A stretch of DNA of 64,000 bases from Sphaerisporangium krabiense. Lineage in GTDB: Bacteria; Actinomycetota; Actinomycetes; Streptosporangiales; Streptosporangiaceae. The notes under the pieces are model-generated. The model worked only from the letters and a program-made list of their open reading frames with translations. It was not told the DNA's origin and made no database searches. Positions 1 to 8,751 of this stretch are shown here, one piece after another (position 1 is the first letter of the stretch; every line of letters starts with the position of its first letter). Made by a program: the position numbers and the translations under genes. The stretch covers positions 672,501-736,500 of the forward strand of contig NZ_JACHBR010000002.1 of the NCBI RefSeq assembly GCF_014200435.1, written 5' to 3'.

Positions 1-1
1 C

Positions 2-1798
2 GTCGAGGGCACGCTCGCCTCGGTCGAGCGGGAGGTCGAGACCGCCATCGCCCGCACGGCCCGCTCGCCGATGATCCGCGACGCGCACGACTTCCGCGCC
101 GGCATCCACGACGCCCGCATGCGCAAGCTCACCGGCCGCTCCTACTCCGCGCTCGTCCAGCCCGTCGTCCGCGACTTCCCCGTCGCCGAGATGAACCCCG
201 GCGACGTGTACTTCCACAACGACGTCTACCTGTCCGAGGGCGGCATCGGCCACCTGCCCGACCTGTGCGTCACCGTCCCGGTCTTCCACGACGGCGACGT
301 GGTCGCGTTCGTCCAGGCGTTCGGCCACCACGACGACATCGGCGGCGCCGTCCCCGGCTCGATGCCCTCGCACGCGCGCAGCGCCTTCGAGGAGGGCCTG
401 ATGGTCCCGCCGATCAAGCTGTGGGACCGGGGCGTGCCCAACCGGGCCGCGCTCACCATCATGACCCGCAACTCCCGCATGCCCGACTCCCTCGCCGGGG
501 ACCTGGACGCCGAGTGCTCCGCCTGCCTGATGGGCGCCCGCCGCCTCGCCGACCTGTTCGCCCGGTACGGCAGGGCGGCCGTCGAGGCGTGCTTCGACGC
601 GATCATCTCGAACACCACCGAGACGTTCCGCCGCGAGCTGCTGGCCAAGATCCCCGAGGGCGTGTACGTCTGGGAGGACTATGCCGAGCACGACGGCGTC
701 GACCCGCCCCGCCTGCACGCCCAGCGCATCACCCTCACCGTCGACCACGCCGCCGGCCGTCCGCTCGTCATCGACTTCACCGGCACGTCCCCGCAGGCCA
801 AGGGCCCTATCAACCACGCCGGCGACTACGCGGACGGGGTGTTCCTCAAAAAGTGGCTCGCCCCGATCCTGCGCAACCTCGCCGACACCCCCGAGCGGAT
901 GGCCGAGCTGGACGTCAACGAGGGCGTCGTCCCGCTCATCGAGATGCGCTTCCCCGCGAAGGGCACGCTGCTGACGCCGGTGTTCCCCGCGCCGACCAAC
1001 GCCCGCACGTTCGTCATCCTGCGCCTGCTCGGCGTGCTCGCCGGCGTCCTGGCCAAGGCCACCGGGGGACGCATGCCCGCCGACCAGGAGACCATCCGCT
1101 ACACCGGCGTCTACGGCGAGGACCACGACGGGCGGCCGTACCTCATGCGCGAGGTGCTCGGCGGCGGCTCGGGAGGCCGCTGGTACGCCGACGGCGAGGA
1201 CACCATCCACGTCGTCCCCGACTCCCGCAACATCCCCGTCGAGTTCGCCGAGGCCCGCTGGCCCTTCCGCGTCGAACGCCTCGGCCTCGCCCGCGACTCC
1301 GGCGGCCCCGGCCTCCACCGGGGCGGGCTCGGCTACGACAAGCACATCCGCATGCTGCGCGACGCCTCGTTCATGTCCATCGCCGACCGCTCCATCCTCT
1401 CGTGCTGGGGCGTCAACGGCGGCCGGGCGGGCCGCCCCTTCCTCGTCACCGTGGACGGCCGCGAGATGGACGGCCTGGTCGACGACTTCCCCGTCGCCGC
1501 CGGCCAGACCATCCGCGTCCGCACCACCGGCGGCGGCGGCTGGGGCTCCCCCTACGACCGCGACCCGGCCCTGGTGGCCGCCGACGTCCGCGACGGCAAG
1601 GTCTCCCTCGACGCCGCCCGAACGGACTACGGCGTCATCCTGACCGGCCCCGCCGACGCCCCCGCGGTCGACGAGCCCGCCACAACGGCCCTGCGCGCCA
1701 CCCTCCGCACCACCGCCCCTCGCCCGTTCTTCGACCGCGGCCCCGGCTACCCCACCCTCTCCGGCGGCCACCCCCACGCCGACGTCGACCCCCGATGA
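2..1798 (+). CDS. Hydantoinase B / oxoprolinase family subunit (5' end outside window)
   Basis: The frame is open from the first bases of the window and runs to a TGA, so only the first few codons are missing. The start of the visible part (VEREVETAIARTARSPMIRD) matches the N-terminal helix of HyuB proteins, and the Gly-rich C-terminal stretch TTGGGGWGSPYDR is a hallmark of the family. HyuB usually pairs with HyuA, which would lie upstream, outside the window, in an ATP-dependent hydrolase that opens N-methylhydantoin, 5-oxoproline or related cyclic amides. About 598 residues are visible, so it is near full length. The internal ATG at 71 is unlikely to be the true start because conserved residues lie before it. 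The substrate cannot be told from sequence. Confidence 0.88.
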   Translation, partial: VEGTLASVEREVETAIARTARSPMIRDAHDFRAGIHDARMRKLTGRSYSALVQPVVRDFPVAEMNPGDVYFHNDVYLSEGGIGHLPDLCVTVPVFHDGDVVAFVQAFGHHDDIGGAVPGSMPSHARSAFEEGLMVPPIKLWDRGVPNRAALTIMTRNSRMPDSLAGDLDAECSACLMGARRLADLFARYGRAAVEACFDAIISNTTETFRRELLAKIPEGVYVWEDYAEHDGVDPPRLHAQRITLTVDHAAGRPLVIDFTGTSPQAKGPINHAGDYADGVFLKKWLAPILRNLADTPERMAELDVNEGVVPLIEMRFPAKGTLLTPVFPAPTNARTFVILRLLGVLAGVLAKATGGRMPADQETIRYTGVYGEDHDGRPYLMREVLGGGSGGRWYADGEDTIHVVPDSRNIPVEFAEARWPFRVERLGLARDSGGPGLHRGGLGYDKHIRMLRDASFMSIADRSILSCWGVNGGRAGRPFLVTVDGREMDGLVDDFPVAAGQTIRVRTTGGGGWGSPYDRDPALVAADVRDGKVSLDAARTDYGVILTGPADAPAVDEPATTALRATLRTTAPRPFFDRGPGYPTLSGGHPHADVDPR

Positions 1799-1839
1799 CC
1801 CATGGGACGCCAGAACCGGCCCTGTGAGGCCGGCGCCCG

Positions 1840-2834
1840 ATGCGACCCGGCGCGCCGGCCCCGTGGACGCGCCGGGTCCCATCCCCCCTGAGGACCCGAC
1901 AGCCGTACCCGGCCCGTGTCCTGTCCGACGGCGCGGCGCGCGTGGTCCGTCAGGCCGTGGCCAACGACCCGGTCACCGCGGCCTACCTGGCGGCGGCCAT
2001 GCGCATGATCGAGCGCCACCTCGGCCCCGGCGCCGAACGCGTCCCCGTGGACCCGGAGGACGAGAACTCCCTGGCCCGCCCGCTGTTCGGCTTCCTGTCG
2101 CAGCGGGCGGTGGCGGCGGAGGTCGCCGGCAACCCCGTGCCCTTCCCACAGGTGGGCAACGTCTCAACGCTGAGGAGCACCTGGAGGTCGCGTCGGATTT
2201 CATCGCCGACCTGCTGCGCTTCGGCCTGTGGTCGCAGTACCAGCCCACGCACTGCGACCCCGCCGGCACCCTCGACATCATCGAGGACCTGCAGAACGGC
2301 CCCGACTTCGTGAGTGCCGTCCAGCGTTTCGGCTACGCCACCTTGACGGGGCTGCTCGACAGCCCGAAGTTCCGGCTGGAGCTGATCGCCGTGGCGGGCG
2401 CCGAGGAAGACGAGACGATTCGGGAGGCCCTGGCCGAGAACTACCTCGGCCTCGTCGAACCGTGGAAACAGGTGTGCGCCGAGATACTCCGCGCCAGAAG
2501 GTTCAAGCTGCGGCCCGGGATCACCCTGGACACCCTGGTGAGCATGCCCACCGCGACCGCGGAGGGCGTGGCCCTGCGCGCCCTGATCGACCCTGGCGTC
2601 GGCGTCGTCGACCACACCGGCCGGCGATCCCTACTCGGGACGGCGATGCTGGCACTGCTGGTGGGATGCACCGAACCTGCCGACGTGATCGGCGGAACCT
2701 CCCTCGAGCAGGTCGTCCAAGACCTCCACTCTGGTCCCGATCGCACCACACCGGCCGCTACGAGGAGCCAAGCCGCGCCGAGTGGCTCGCGGTCCCGGCC
2801 AGCGCCAGCAGACCGAGGCCGACGATCAGCGTGA
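1840..2834 (+). pseudogene. Frameshifted gene of unknown function
   Basis: Coding character changes frame inside this stretch. From about 1915 to 2190 the frame starting at 1840 reads like a normal protein (VLSDGAARVVRQAVANDP, then LFGFLSQRAVAAEV). From about 2195 the +2 frame takes over (SDFIADLLRFGLWSQYQPTH, LDIIEDLQNGPDF) and continues to a TGA at 2834. Adding one base near 2190 would join the two into a protein of about 300 residues reading TWRS-x-SDFIADLL across the junction. The helical second half is loosely like the ligand-binding half of a one-domain regulator, but I do not recognise the family. It is either a real pseudogene or a single-base sequencing error. Its 3' end overlaps the convergent membrane protein gene. 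Confidence 0.5.
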
Positions 2835-3255
2835 GCGTCTCGGCGCCGGCGGCCGCGACGCCGGGCGCCGAGGTGAAGCAAGCCGGCAGTCCGCCCGGCC
2901 GGCCGGGCGTGTCCGCGAGCGCCTGGTGCAGCCCCATGGTGTCGATGAAGCTCAGCACCGCCGACAGCATCGTGCCCAGCACCAGCGGACGGACCGGCCG
3001 CAACCCCGTGAGGACGGCCAGCACGAGCGTCACCAGCAGCATGCCGAGAACGCTGAGCCCGCTGTCACCCAAGGCCGCGTTCTCGCTGCCGGGCAGGTCC
3101 CAGAGCGACAGCGTCGCCGTCCCGGACCGCGCGTCGCGCACCCACGGACGCATGCTGGTGAGCAGGAGCAGCGAGGAAAGGCCCAGACACCACACCCCGT
3201 ATCGAATCCGCTGCGTCATCGTGAACGGCTCGGACATGACCGGAACGTTGGACAT
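2758..3255 (-). CDS. Four-helix integral membrane protein, unknown function
   Basis: This 165-residue protein has four clear hydrophobic segments at about residues 27-38, 67-86, 90-105 and 137-155, joined by short charged loops, and a soluble N-terminus of about 20 residues. No catalytic motif is visible. The segment between helices 3 and 4 (ADTPGRPGGLPACFTSAPG) contains a single Cys and many Gly/Pro. Its 3' end overlaps the end of the broken gene on the other strand by about 77 bases. It looks like one of the many small actinobacterial membrane proteins of unknown role; the family is not recognised. Confidence 0.6.
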   Translation of the reverse strand: MSNVPVMSEPFTMTQRIRYGVWCLGLSSLLLLTSMRPWVRDARSGTATLSLWDLPGSENAALGDSGLSVLGMLLVTLVLAVLTGLRPVRPLVLGTMLSAVLSFIDTMGLHQALADTPGRPGGLPACFTSAPGVAAAGAETLTLIVGLGLLALAGTASHSARLGSS

Positions 3256-3341
3256 GCGACTCTCTTTCGGATCTCAGGATCTTGCGCGCGTTTCTGGGAC
3301 GTCCGCGCCCGGCCCCCACGGGGAACTCGGGAGCGGGTGAT

Positions 3342-3770
3342 TCACTCCACGGGCGTCGGCGGTGGGCCGAGGGTGAACCAGACGACGCAGCGCGGATGCT
3401 CCTCGATGAACCCCCACTGGTCGGAAAGCGCCCGCAGGAGCCGGATCCCCCTGCCGGACTCCGCCAGATCCCCGTCGCTGGAGTGGCCACAGACGCACGG
3501 CGAGGTCTCCGCGCCCTCGTCGACGACCTCGATCTGAAGGCGGTCGTCCTCGTCGGCGAGAAGCACGACGCCGATCACTGCGGACCGGGTGTGCACGACG
3601 GAGTTGGTGAACGTCTCCGACAGCAGTAGCACGGCGTCATCGCAGCGGGGATGACCTGCGAGGAGCTTGCCCAGCCACCGCCGGGCCTGGGCCACGGAGG
3701 TCTCGGCCGAGGGGAAGGCGGCCCTCTCGACCAGCCACGTCCTGGGAATGGTGTTGGCGTCTTCGCGCAT
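3342..3770 (-). CDS. Anti-sigma-type ATP-binding regulator (HATPase_c fold)
   Basis: The 142-residue product is a stand-alone GHKL ATPase domain of the SpoIIAB/RsbW class that is abundant in filamentous actinomycetes. The N box (SETFTNSVVH, Asn56), the G1 box (VVDEG, Asp84) and the G2 box (ESGRGIRLL, Gly106/Gly108) are all present. I start it at ATG 3770 because an AAGGA Shine-Dalgarno sits 5 bases upstream and the fold begins right after; the open frame extends 45 codons further upstream but that part is Arg/Ala-rich and unlike the family. Proteins of this kind bind sigma factors or anti-anti-sigma partners, or lie beside XRE regulators, as here with the divergent gene at 4185. The partner is unknown. 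Confidence 0.75.
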   Translation of the reverse strand: MREDANTIPRTWLVERAAFPSAETSVAQARRWLGKLLAGHPRCDDAVLLLSETFTNSVVHTRSAVIGVVLLADEDDRLQIEVVDEGAETSPCVCGHSSDGDLAESGRGIRLLRALSDQWGFIEEHPRCVVWFTLGPPPTPVE

Positions 3771-4184
3771 GGATGTCCTTCGCGAGGGGGCGTCGCAAGA
3801 TGCCCGGGACAGACGGACGGCACCGCGGCGACCTCGCGGCGCGGTCGCCCGGTCCTCCGCACGGTGAGGCGACGCTAGAAGGCCGGGCAGGCCGGCGAGC
3901 ACCACGCGAATGCGCCGCGACCGGCCGCCGAACCGTCGGCCGCGAGGCTTCTCCTTGTCCTACGCGGCCGGCCCCGAGCGGTCCTCGTGACCGGTAGGCG
4001 TGGGAGGCCGTACGCCCGCCGACGCTGGAGCGGTCGGCGATGCGTCGTCACAGGTCTCCAAGCGATCGCCGAGGTGTCTTCTCCGTGCCGTCAGACGGAA
4101 GCGCGAGCAAAAATGTCGGTCGGGTGAGCTTTACTGTGAGCGATCGATTACGTTGCGTACGTGCATGATCGCGGAGGGTGTGTG
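3771..4184. other. Intergenic region between two divergent regulators
   Basis: This 414-base gap separates the anti-sigma-type ATPase from the HTH/TPR regulator. Open frames cross it on both strands but they are Arg/Gly/Pro-rich with no domain, as expected from GC-rich non-coding DNA. It must hold both promoters. A small AT-richer patch lies around 4105-4160. I found no hexamer pair or dyad strong enough to name. Confidence 0.5.
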
Positions 4185-5528
4185 ATGCCGATGTCCAGCC
4201 GGCAGACCTTGCTCAAGGTGTTGCTGATGAAGCGTCACCAGGAGACGCATCGGGCGTTCTGCCTGGAGTACGACAAGGTGGCCAGGAGCATCGATCGGCA
4301 CCTGATCGGCTCCTCGCCCAGCCGCGAGGCCTACGGACGCTGGTTGAAGGGCCACCTGAAGACCAAGCCGCAAGCGGACCACTGCCGGGTCCTGGAACGC
4401 ATGTTTCCCGGCCACACCGTTGCGGAACTCCTCGCGCCGTACGACCCTGGACTCAAGAACCCCGGCGTTCAGGAATCGCGCCCCGACCCCCGGGAGGCGG
4501 CCACGAACAGGCGAGAAGTATTCCAACTCGGCGCCACCACCATGGCCCTGGGCCTGACAGAAGGCATCTGCCGCGGCCCCGACCTCTTCGAACAGGTTCT
4601 GGACTCGAACAATGTCGGCGAAGCCCGGCTCCTCTACCTGGAGAACGAAGCCGACCGGCTGGGGCGGACGGTCCCGCCCGCGGACCTGTTGCCTGACGCC
4701 CTGCTCCACCTGACGAGCGTCCGGGAACTTCTCACGCACAGGCAGCCGGCCCAGGCCCAGCGCCGCCTCACCAAGGTCGGAGCCAAGCTCTCCATCGTGA
4801 TCGGCGAGATCATGTTCTGCGCCAACCACTTCCCCCTGGCCAGGCGCTGGTATGGGACGGCGGCGCGCGCATCGGCCGAGGCCGGAGACGGTCATCTCGC
4901 GGATCTCACCCTGGCCAGCTCGGCCCTCCTCCCGACCTACTCCTCGGATCCGAGATCCGTCCTCGCCATGGTCGGTCCCCGGCTCGAGCAGGCGGTCGGC
5001 GCGACTCCAGCACTGGCATGGATGTGGGGTCTGGCCGCCCTCGCGCACGCCTCTCTGGGAGACCGGACGGCCTTCGAACGCGCCAACACCAGGTCCCGCA
5101 ATACATTGGAGCGCTGTTCCGCCGACGCTTCAGGTCCGGGAATCCTGTCGTTCCAGCCCGAGAGGCAGACGTTCTATGAGGCGCGGGGCCGTGCCGACCT
5201 CGGTGATCTGGACGGGACCGCCGACGCGGTCACCCGGACATTGTCGTCCTCCGACGCCGCCGACTCCAACGATCCCGCCCTTGTCCGCCTCGCCTACGCG
5301 TGCGCTCTCGCCAAGGCCGGCGAGGTGGAGGAGGCCTGCCGCTTCGCCACCGCCGCGATACGTGACACCCCTACAGGACAGAGCATCACCGTGGTAGTCC
5401 GCGCGCACGAGTTCGACGCGCTGCTCACCTCAGGCGGCTCCGCAACCGCCGACTGGCGAGAGGCGCTATCCGAGGCCCGCGCCCCCGACCCAAGAACGCT
5501 GCCATCCCTCTCATCACCGCGAACTTGA
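4185..5528 (+). CDS. HTH regulator with TPR-like sensor region
   Basis: The 447-residue protein has an N-terminal helix-turn-helix-like region (about residues 8-75, ending in LERMFPGHTVAELLAPY) followed by a long helical region of degenerate TPR-type repeats (LGDLDGTADAVTRTL, KAGEVEEACRFATAAI). This layout is typical of actinomycete XRE-like regulators that bind signals with their repeats. The start at ATG 4185 is chosen because GGAGGG lies 6 bases upstream; a GTG at 4161 would need the ribosome site inside the gene. The Cys- and Tyr-containing HTH is somewhat divergent, so DNA binding is inferred. It lies divergent to an anti-sigma-type ATPase, a common pairing in these genomes. Confidence 0.65.
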   Translation: MPMSSRQTLLKVLLMKRHQETHRAFCLEYDKVARSIDRHLIGSSPSREAYGRWLKGHLKTKPQADHCRVLERMFPGHTVAELLAPYDPGLKNPGVQESRPDPREAATNRREVFQLGATTMALGLTEGICRGPDLFEQVLDSNNVGEARLLYLENEADRLGRTVPPADLLPDALLHLTSVRELLTHRQPAQAQRRLTKVGAKLSIVIGEIMFCANHFPLARRWYGTAARASAEAGDGHLADLTLASSALLPTYSSDPRSVLAMVGPRLEQAVGATPALAWMWGLAALAHASLGDRTAFERANTRSRNTLERCSADASGPGILSFQPERQTFYEARGRADLGDLDGTADAVTRTLSSSDAADSNDPALVRLAYACALAKAGEVEEACRFATAAIRDTPTGQSITVVVRAHEFDALLTSGGSATADWREALSEARAPDPRTLPSLSSPRT

Positions 5529-5603
5529 AGCTATCTCACGATCTTTCCCTCACAGGAAGGGCACGATTGCTTCCACGACGGGCTGGCTATGACGCGGCAT
5601 CGG

Positions 5604-5906
5604 TTATGACCAGCCGCTCATGGCGGCTGCCGCCGCCCGTGAAACCTTGCTCGGAGTAGACCGCAGCTCCGCCTCAAGCTCGGCCAGTACGTGCTGAACG
5701 GCCGTCTTCACCCGCGCCCTCCGCCCGTTCAACTCCTCACCAAAGGCACGAGCGGTCGGTCCCACCCACACCGCATGCCCGCCGAACTGCGCACATGCCG
5801 GATCGAGCGCGGTTTCCAGCACACGAACATGCGCCCGCACGGCGGCAAGCGCTGCCTCTAGGTCCTGGTGCCGTGGATTGGACACCAGATCATCATCGAT
5901 GGGCAA
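5604..5906 (-). CDS. WXG100-like small helical protein
   Basis: The protein is exactly 100 residues long and mostly helical, with a W-V-G at residues 47-49 (HAVWVGPTARAF) between two helical halves. That is the layout of WXG100/ESX-type proteins, which form helical hairpins and are exported by type VII systems. The start is a TTG at 5906, supported by AGGAG 7 bases upstream; there is no ATG in frame nearby. A canonical C-terminal YxxxD/E export signal is not evident. It sits 585 bases downstream of the 659-residue unknown protein on the same strand, with a lipoprotein gene on the other strand between them. No type VII machinery is visible in this window, so export is an inference. Confidence 0.6.
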   Translation of the reverse strand: MPIDDDLVSNPRHQDLEAALAAVRAHVRVLETALDPACAQFGGHAVWVGPTARAFGEELNGRRARVKTAVQHVLAELEAELRSTPSKVSRAAAAAMSGWS

Positions 5907-6026
5907 GGCCGAACTCCTGCTGCGGTGAAAGCGTCGGTCAAGATGTAGATACTAGGTGGCGCAGCGCTTCTCCCTGAGATTATGTGGGGCGCTACCGGGT
6001 CCCGGCCAGACGTGGAGGCGAAGACG

Positions 6027-6494
6027 ATGCTAATCCTGTCCAGTCCCGCAAAGCTCCGCCGTAAGGCGACCGTCGTCGCGCTTCTCGTACCGCTGGCCCT
6101 AACCGCCTGCACTTCAGACAAAGGCCCCACTGTCGCCCAGGCCGGTCAAACCCTAAAAAGTCACATCCTGCAACTCTTAAAGGAGAGTAACGCCCAGAAT
6201 GTGACTATCGCCGACCCTGGTGGCAAGAACATTCCCTGTGAGGAAGGAAAAGCAAAGCAGACCTTCGCTGCTATAGCGGTAGACAGTGAGTCGCTATCCA
6301 AACCTCAAATAGTTAAAGATGGGTTGATTTCCGCCCTGAGTCGTGTGGCGCCATACAAGATCGTTTCTGACGGGTTTGATGATAAGCCGATTCAATTGGA
6401 GAATGCGGCGACTGGTACGATCCTTTATATCGGATCCTCTGGACATGGTGAGATTGATGTGCGCGGGCAAACTCAATGCCTTAGTGTGGCTTAG
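6027..6494 (+). CDS. Small lipoprotein of the AT-richer patch
   Basis: The start at ATG 6027 is preceded by GGAGG at 8 bases. The product has 155 residues with a lipoprotein signal peptide: RKR-type basic start, hydrophobic core and lipobox LTAC with the lipidated Cys at residue 28. The mature part (about 127 residues) has two Cys and no domain I recognise; it reads like a small alpha/beta fold (KPQIVKDGLISALS, TGTILYIGSSGHGEI). Base and codon use differ from neighbours, with many A/T-ending codons and a TTA leucine codon at 6177-6179, which is rare in actinomycetes. Its TAG stop shares bases with the stop of the convergent 659-residue gene. Recent acquisition is likely. Confidence 0.7.
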   Translation: MLILSSPAKLRRKATVVALLVPLALTACTSDKGPTVAQAGQTLKSHILQLLKESNAQNVTIADPGGKNIPCEEGKAKQTFAAIAVDSESLSKPQIVKDGLISALSRVAPYKIVSDGFDDKPIQLENAATGTILYIGSSGHGEIDVRGQTQCLSVA

Positions 6495-8470
6495 TTTTCG
6501 ATGTCGAACTGAAGTGCTCGACTTTTGGCGCGGATCTTTCGACCTTCGTGGGTGGTAGCGAAATGATCCGATCTTCCCCCCAGGGATTGCGACTCGACGC
6601 CGTTCATGCCGTTTTCTAGGAACCAGCGGTCCAGGGCGACCAATCCCTTGTCACCACTTTTGGCGATATCCGCGAACGGGCGAAGGTTGCCGTTGTCGTC
6701 AGAGATTGCGACACCGGGTGGGCAAGTGGCTTGGTAGTCGTGAGGTGACACCTTGGGCTTGAACCCCGCATCCATTAGCGACTGTGCTATGGCATGCTGG
6801 CGACCGAGAGTTGCGAGGTCGTCCGCGCTTCTGATCTTTTCGACCTCCTTCTCCTTCTCTGGCTTGTACGTGTCGATGGTCGACCACTCTGTGCTAAGAG
6901 CCGTCCAAAATACAGCTCCCGCCATGCCCGGCACGGCAAGACCGACTGCACCTAACATGTTCCCAGAAACCCAACTAAAAGCCTTGCTCGCCTGTTCTTC
7001 GGCATCATCTTTGGCCTTCCCGATTTTCTCCGTTGCGGCCAATTGCAGTCCGGTTACGTTTCCTAGTGCGGCGAAGACGTTGTCAAGTCGAGTGGGGTCA
7101 TTGCTCCGCATCATGACGGGAACTTCTGTCTTGATTAATCGGCTTGCTAGATTTCCCATTCCTTCCCGGAACGGCATCTGGTTCTCTGTGCTATCGGCGA
7201 ATGTTTTGATAAACCGATAGGTGTCCTCTGGGCTGAGGTGGAACATCGGTGTGAGCCCCGGGGTCTGAGATGTAACGTCACCGAACCGGCTCGGTAGTAA
7301 CCGATCCTCGTCGCTCAGGTTCGCGCCCTCCGTTATCTCGGTTGCATACGCACCTGCAATCTCGGAAAGGTGTACTCGCATTGCTTGCCCGATTTTGAGA
7401 TCACCCATCGTCGTCATGATGGTGAAGCCAAGCGCTGCGGCGTCCTTACTGTGCTTGCCATCCTCCTCGTCGTAGGCGCCTGAAGCGGCGGCGAGCAGAC
7501 GACCGAAGGCATCAGCTTCGGCATCCGTGGCGTAGGGACCGGTTGTCCGTTCGCTCACTTGCTGCAGAAACGTCGTGAGTTTCGTTGCATTCCCTGTGGT
7601 CACCGCTTCCATCGCGAATCTTGCAGCAGCAGGGTTATTCGCCAGTGCATAGAGGTAACCCGAATCGATCTTGTTGGGTATCGCAAGTCCGCGTGCGGTC
7701 ACCACGCGTGCCAACCACTCTGGGGGGAAGGTCCCGGCGCTCAGCAGAAGGCTGCCACCGAAGCTACTCCTGCTGGACAGATTCGAGTTCTGGAGTGCTT
7801 CGATAATCCGTGAGAAGCCGGGAACATGTGAGCCGGCAGAGACTGCGGTAGCGAATGCCTGACTGACTGTGCGGATCGTCTCGTCTCGTGGCCGGGGTGG
7901 TGCCAGGGTAGCTTCTTCTCCTGGTTGGAGGTGTTCTCGTAGGATCACTGGAAGTCGGAGTGTTCCGTCCAGGCCTAGGGCTGTGAAGAAGGCGGCTGTG
8001 AACTCTGGGTCATGGATGTGAGAGGCCAGGCCTTCGAGAATTTTTCTGCATATCTCTGTACGGTCTGATTGAAAGAGTGCGTCAGGATCGATTTTCTTGT
8101 ACTCGGCGGCCAGGGCGATGCCTAGGCGGCGAGCCTCCGCAAGGGGGAGGTCGCTTGTTTCGTCGTAGGGAACGAGTCCGGTTGGGATGTCAGGCGACCA
8201 GCTTGGGAGACGCGCTGTGGCGTGAGCGAGTTTGATGCGGCGGCGGAGATCCGGGAGTTTTTGGTCGATCCAGGCTTCAATTTCGGCAATAGGAGTGAGG
8301 GATGCGGCGGGGATGTCTTTGGCGGTGAAGATGCGGCGGATGGCCTCGGTGTGTTCACCGATGATGCTGCGGGCATGTTCCATTTCGGTGATGAAACTGT
8401 CCATCAGGTTCGGGTCGATTCCCGTGAAGTCGGGCGACAGTGGCCCCGTCCCCGGCGGCACCATGCTCAT
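6491..8470 (-). CDS. 659-residue protein of unknown function, WXG-linked (DUF6571-like?)
   Basis: This large protein starts best at ATG 8470 (a GGGG-type site lies just upstream); the frame extends 29 more codons in a Cys-rich stretch that looks non-coding. It is mainly helical, with an N-terminal coiled region (about 10-95), a repeat-like middle rich in small helices, a hydrophobic Gly/Ala segment near residues 515-540 (NMLGAVGLAVPGMAGAVFW), and a charged C-terminal domain (DYQATCPPG, GGRSDHFATTHEGRK). Similar large proteins in actinomycetes sit beside WXG100 genes; I think it may belong to the DUF6571 group but cannot verify this. Codon use is AT-richer than the window average. A toxin-like or surface role is possible but not shown. 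Confidence 0.62.
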   Translation of the reverse strand: MSMVPPGTGPLSPDFTGIDPNLMDSFITEMEHARSIIGEHTEAIRRIFTAKDIPAASLTPIAEIEAWIDQKLPDLRRRIKLAHATARLPSWSPDIPTGLVPYDETSDLPLAEARRLGIALAAEYKKIDPDALFQSDRTEICRKILEGLASHIHDPEFTAAFFTALGLDGTLRLPVILREHLQPGEEATLAPPRPRDETIRTVSQAFATAVSAGSHVPGFSRIIEALQNSNLSSRSSFGGSLLLSAGTFPPEWLARVVTARGLAIPNKIDSGYLYALANNPAAARFAMEAVTTGNATKLTTFLQQVSERTTGPYATDAEADAFGRLLAAASGAYDEEDGKHSKDAAALGFTIMTTMGDLKIGQAMRVHLSEIAGAYATEITEGANLSDEDRLLPSRFGDVTSQTPGLTPMFHLSPEDTYRFIKTFADSTENQMPFREGMGNLASRLIKTEVPVMMRSNDPTRLDNVFAALGNVTGLQLAATEKIGKAKDDAEEQASKAFSWVSGNMLGAVGLAVPGMAGAVFWTALSTEWSTIDTYKPEKEKEVEKIRSADDLATLGRQHAIAQSLMDAGFKPKVSPHDYQATCPPGVAISDDNGNLRPFADIAKSGDKGLVALDRWFLENGMNGVESQSLGGRSDHFATTHEGRKIRAKSRALQFDIEN

Positions 8471-8751
8471 GCGTTCACACCCCGTCTGATCGTGCTCACA
8501 TCCCGTCCGACCCTGTTCACGGCTGCATGTGCTGACCGAGCCGCTCGGCGTGTACATCTTGGCGATCCCGTCACGCGGTCACACGCTCCGGGCCGTCGGC
8601 ATCCACGGTGTTGCTAGTGCCCGACGACCAAAGTAACGCAGGAAAGCACAAAAAAAGGGGGGTATTCGAGAGTAGGTAGGCCGGAATCGTCTGGATGCGT
8701 CCGATTGGACGTCAATCGTCTCGTCGCTCAGTCGGGTAACGCGTACTGTTC

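Noticed and set aside
5604..8470. Integrated phage or insertion element in the AT-richer patch
   Set aside because: No integrase, transposase, terminal inverted repeat or tRNA attachment site was seen.
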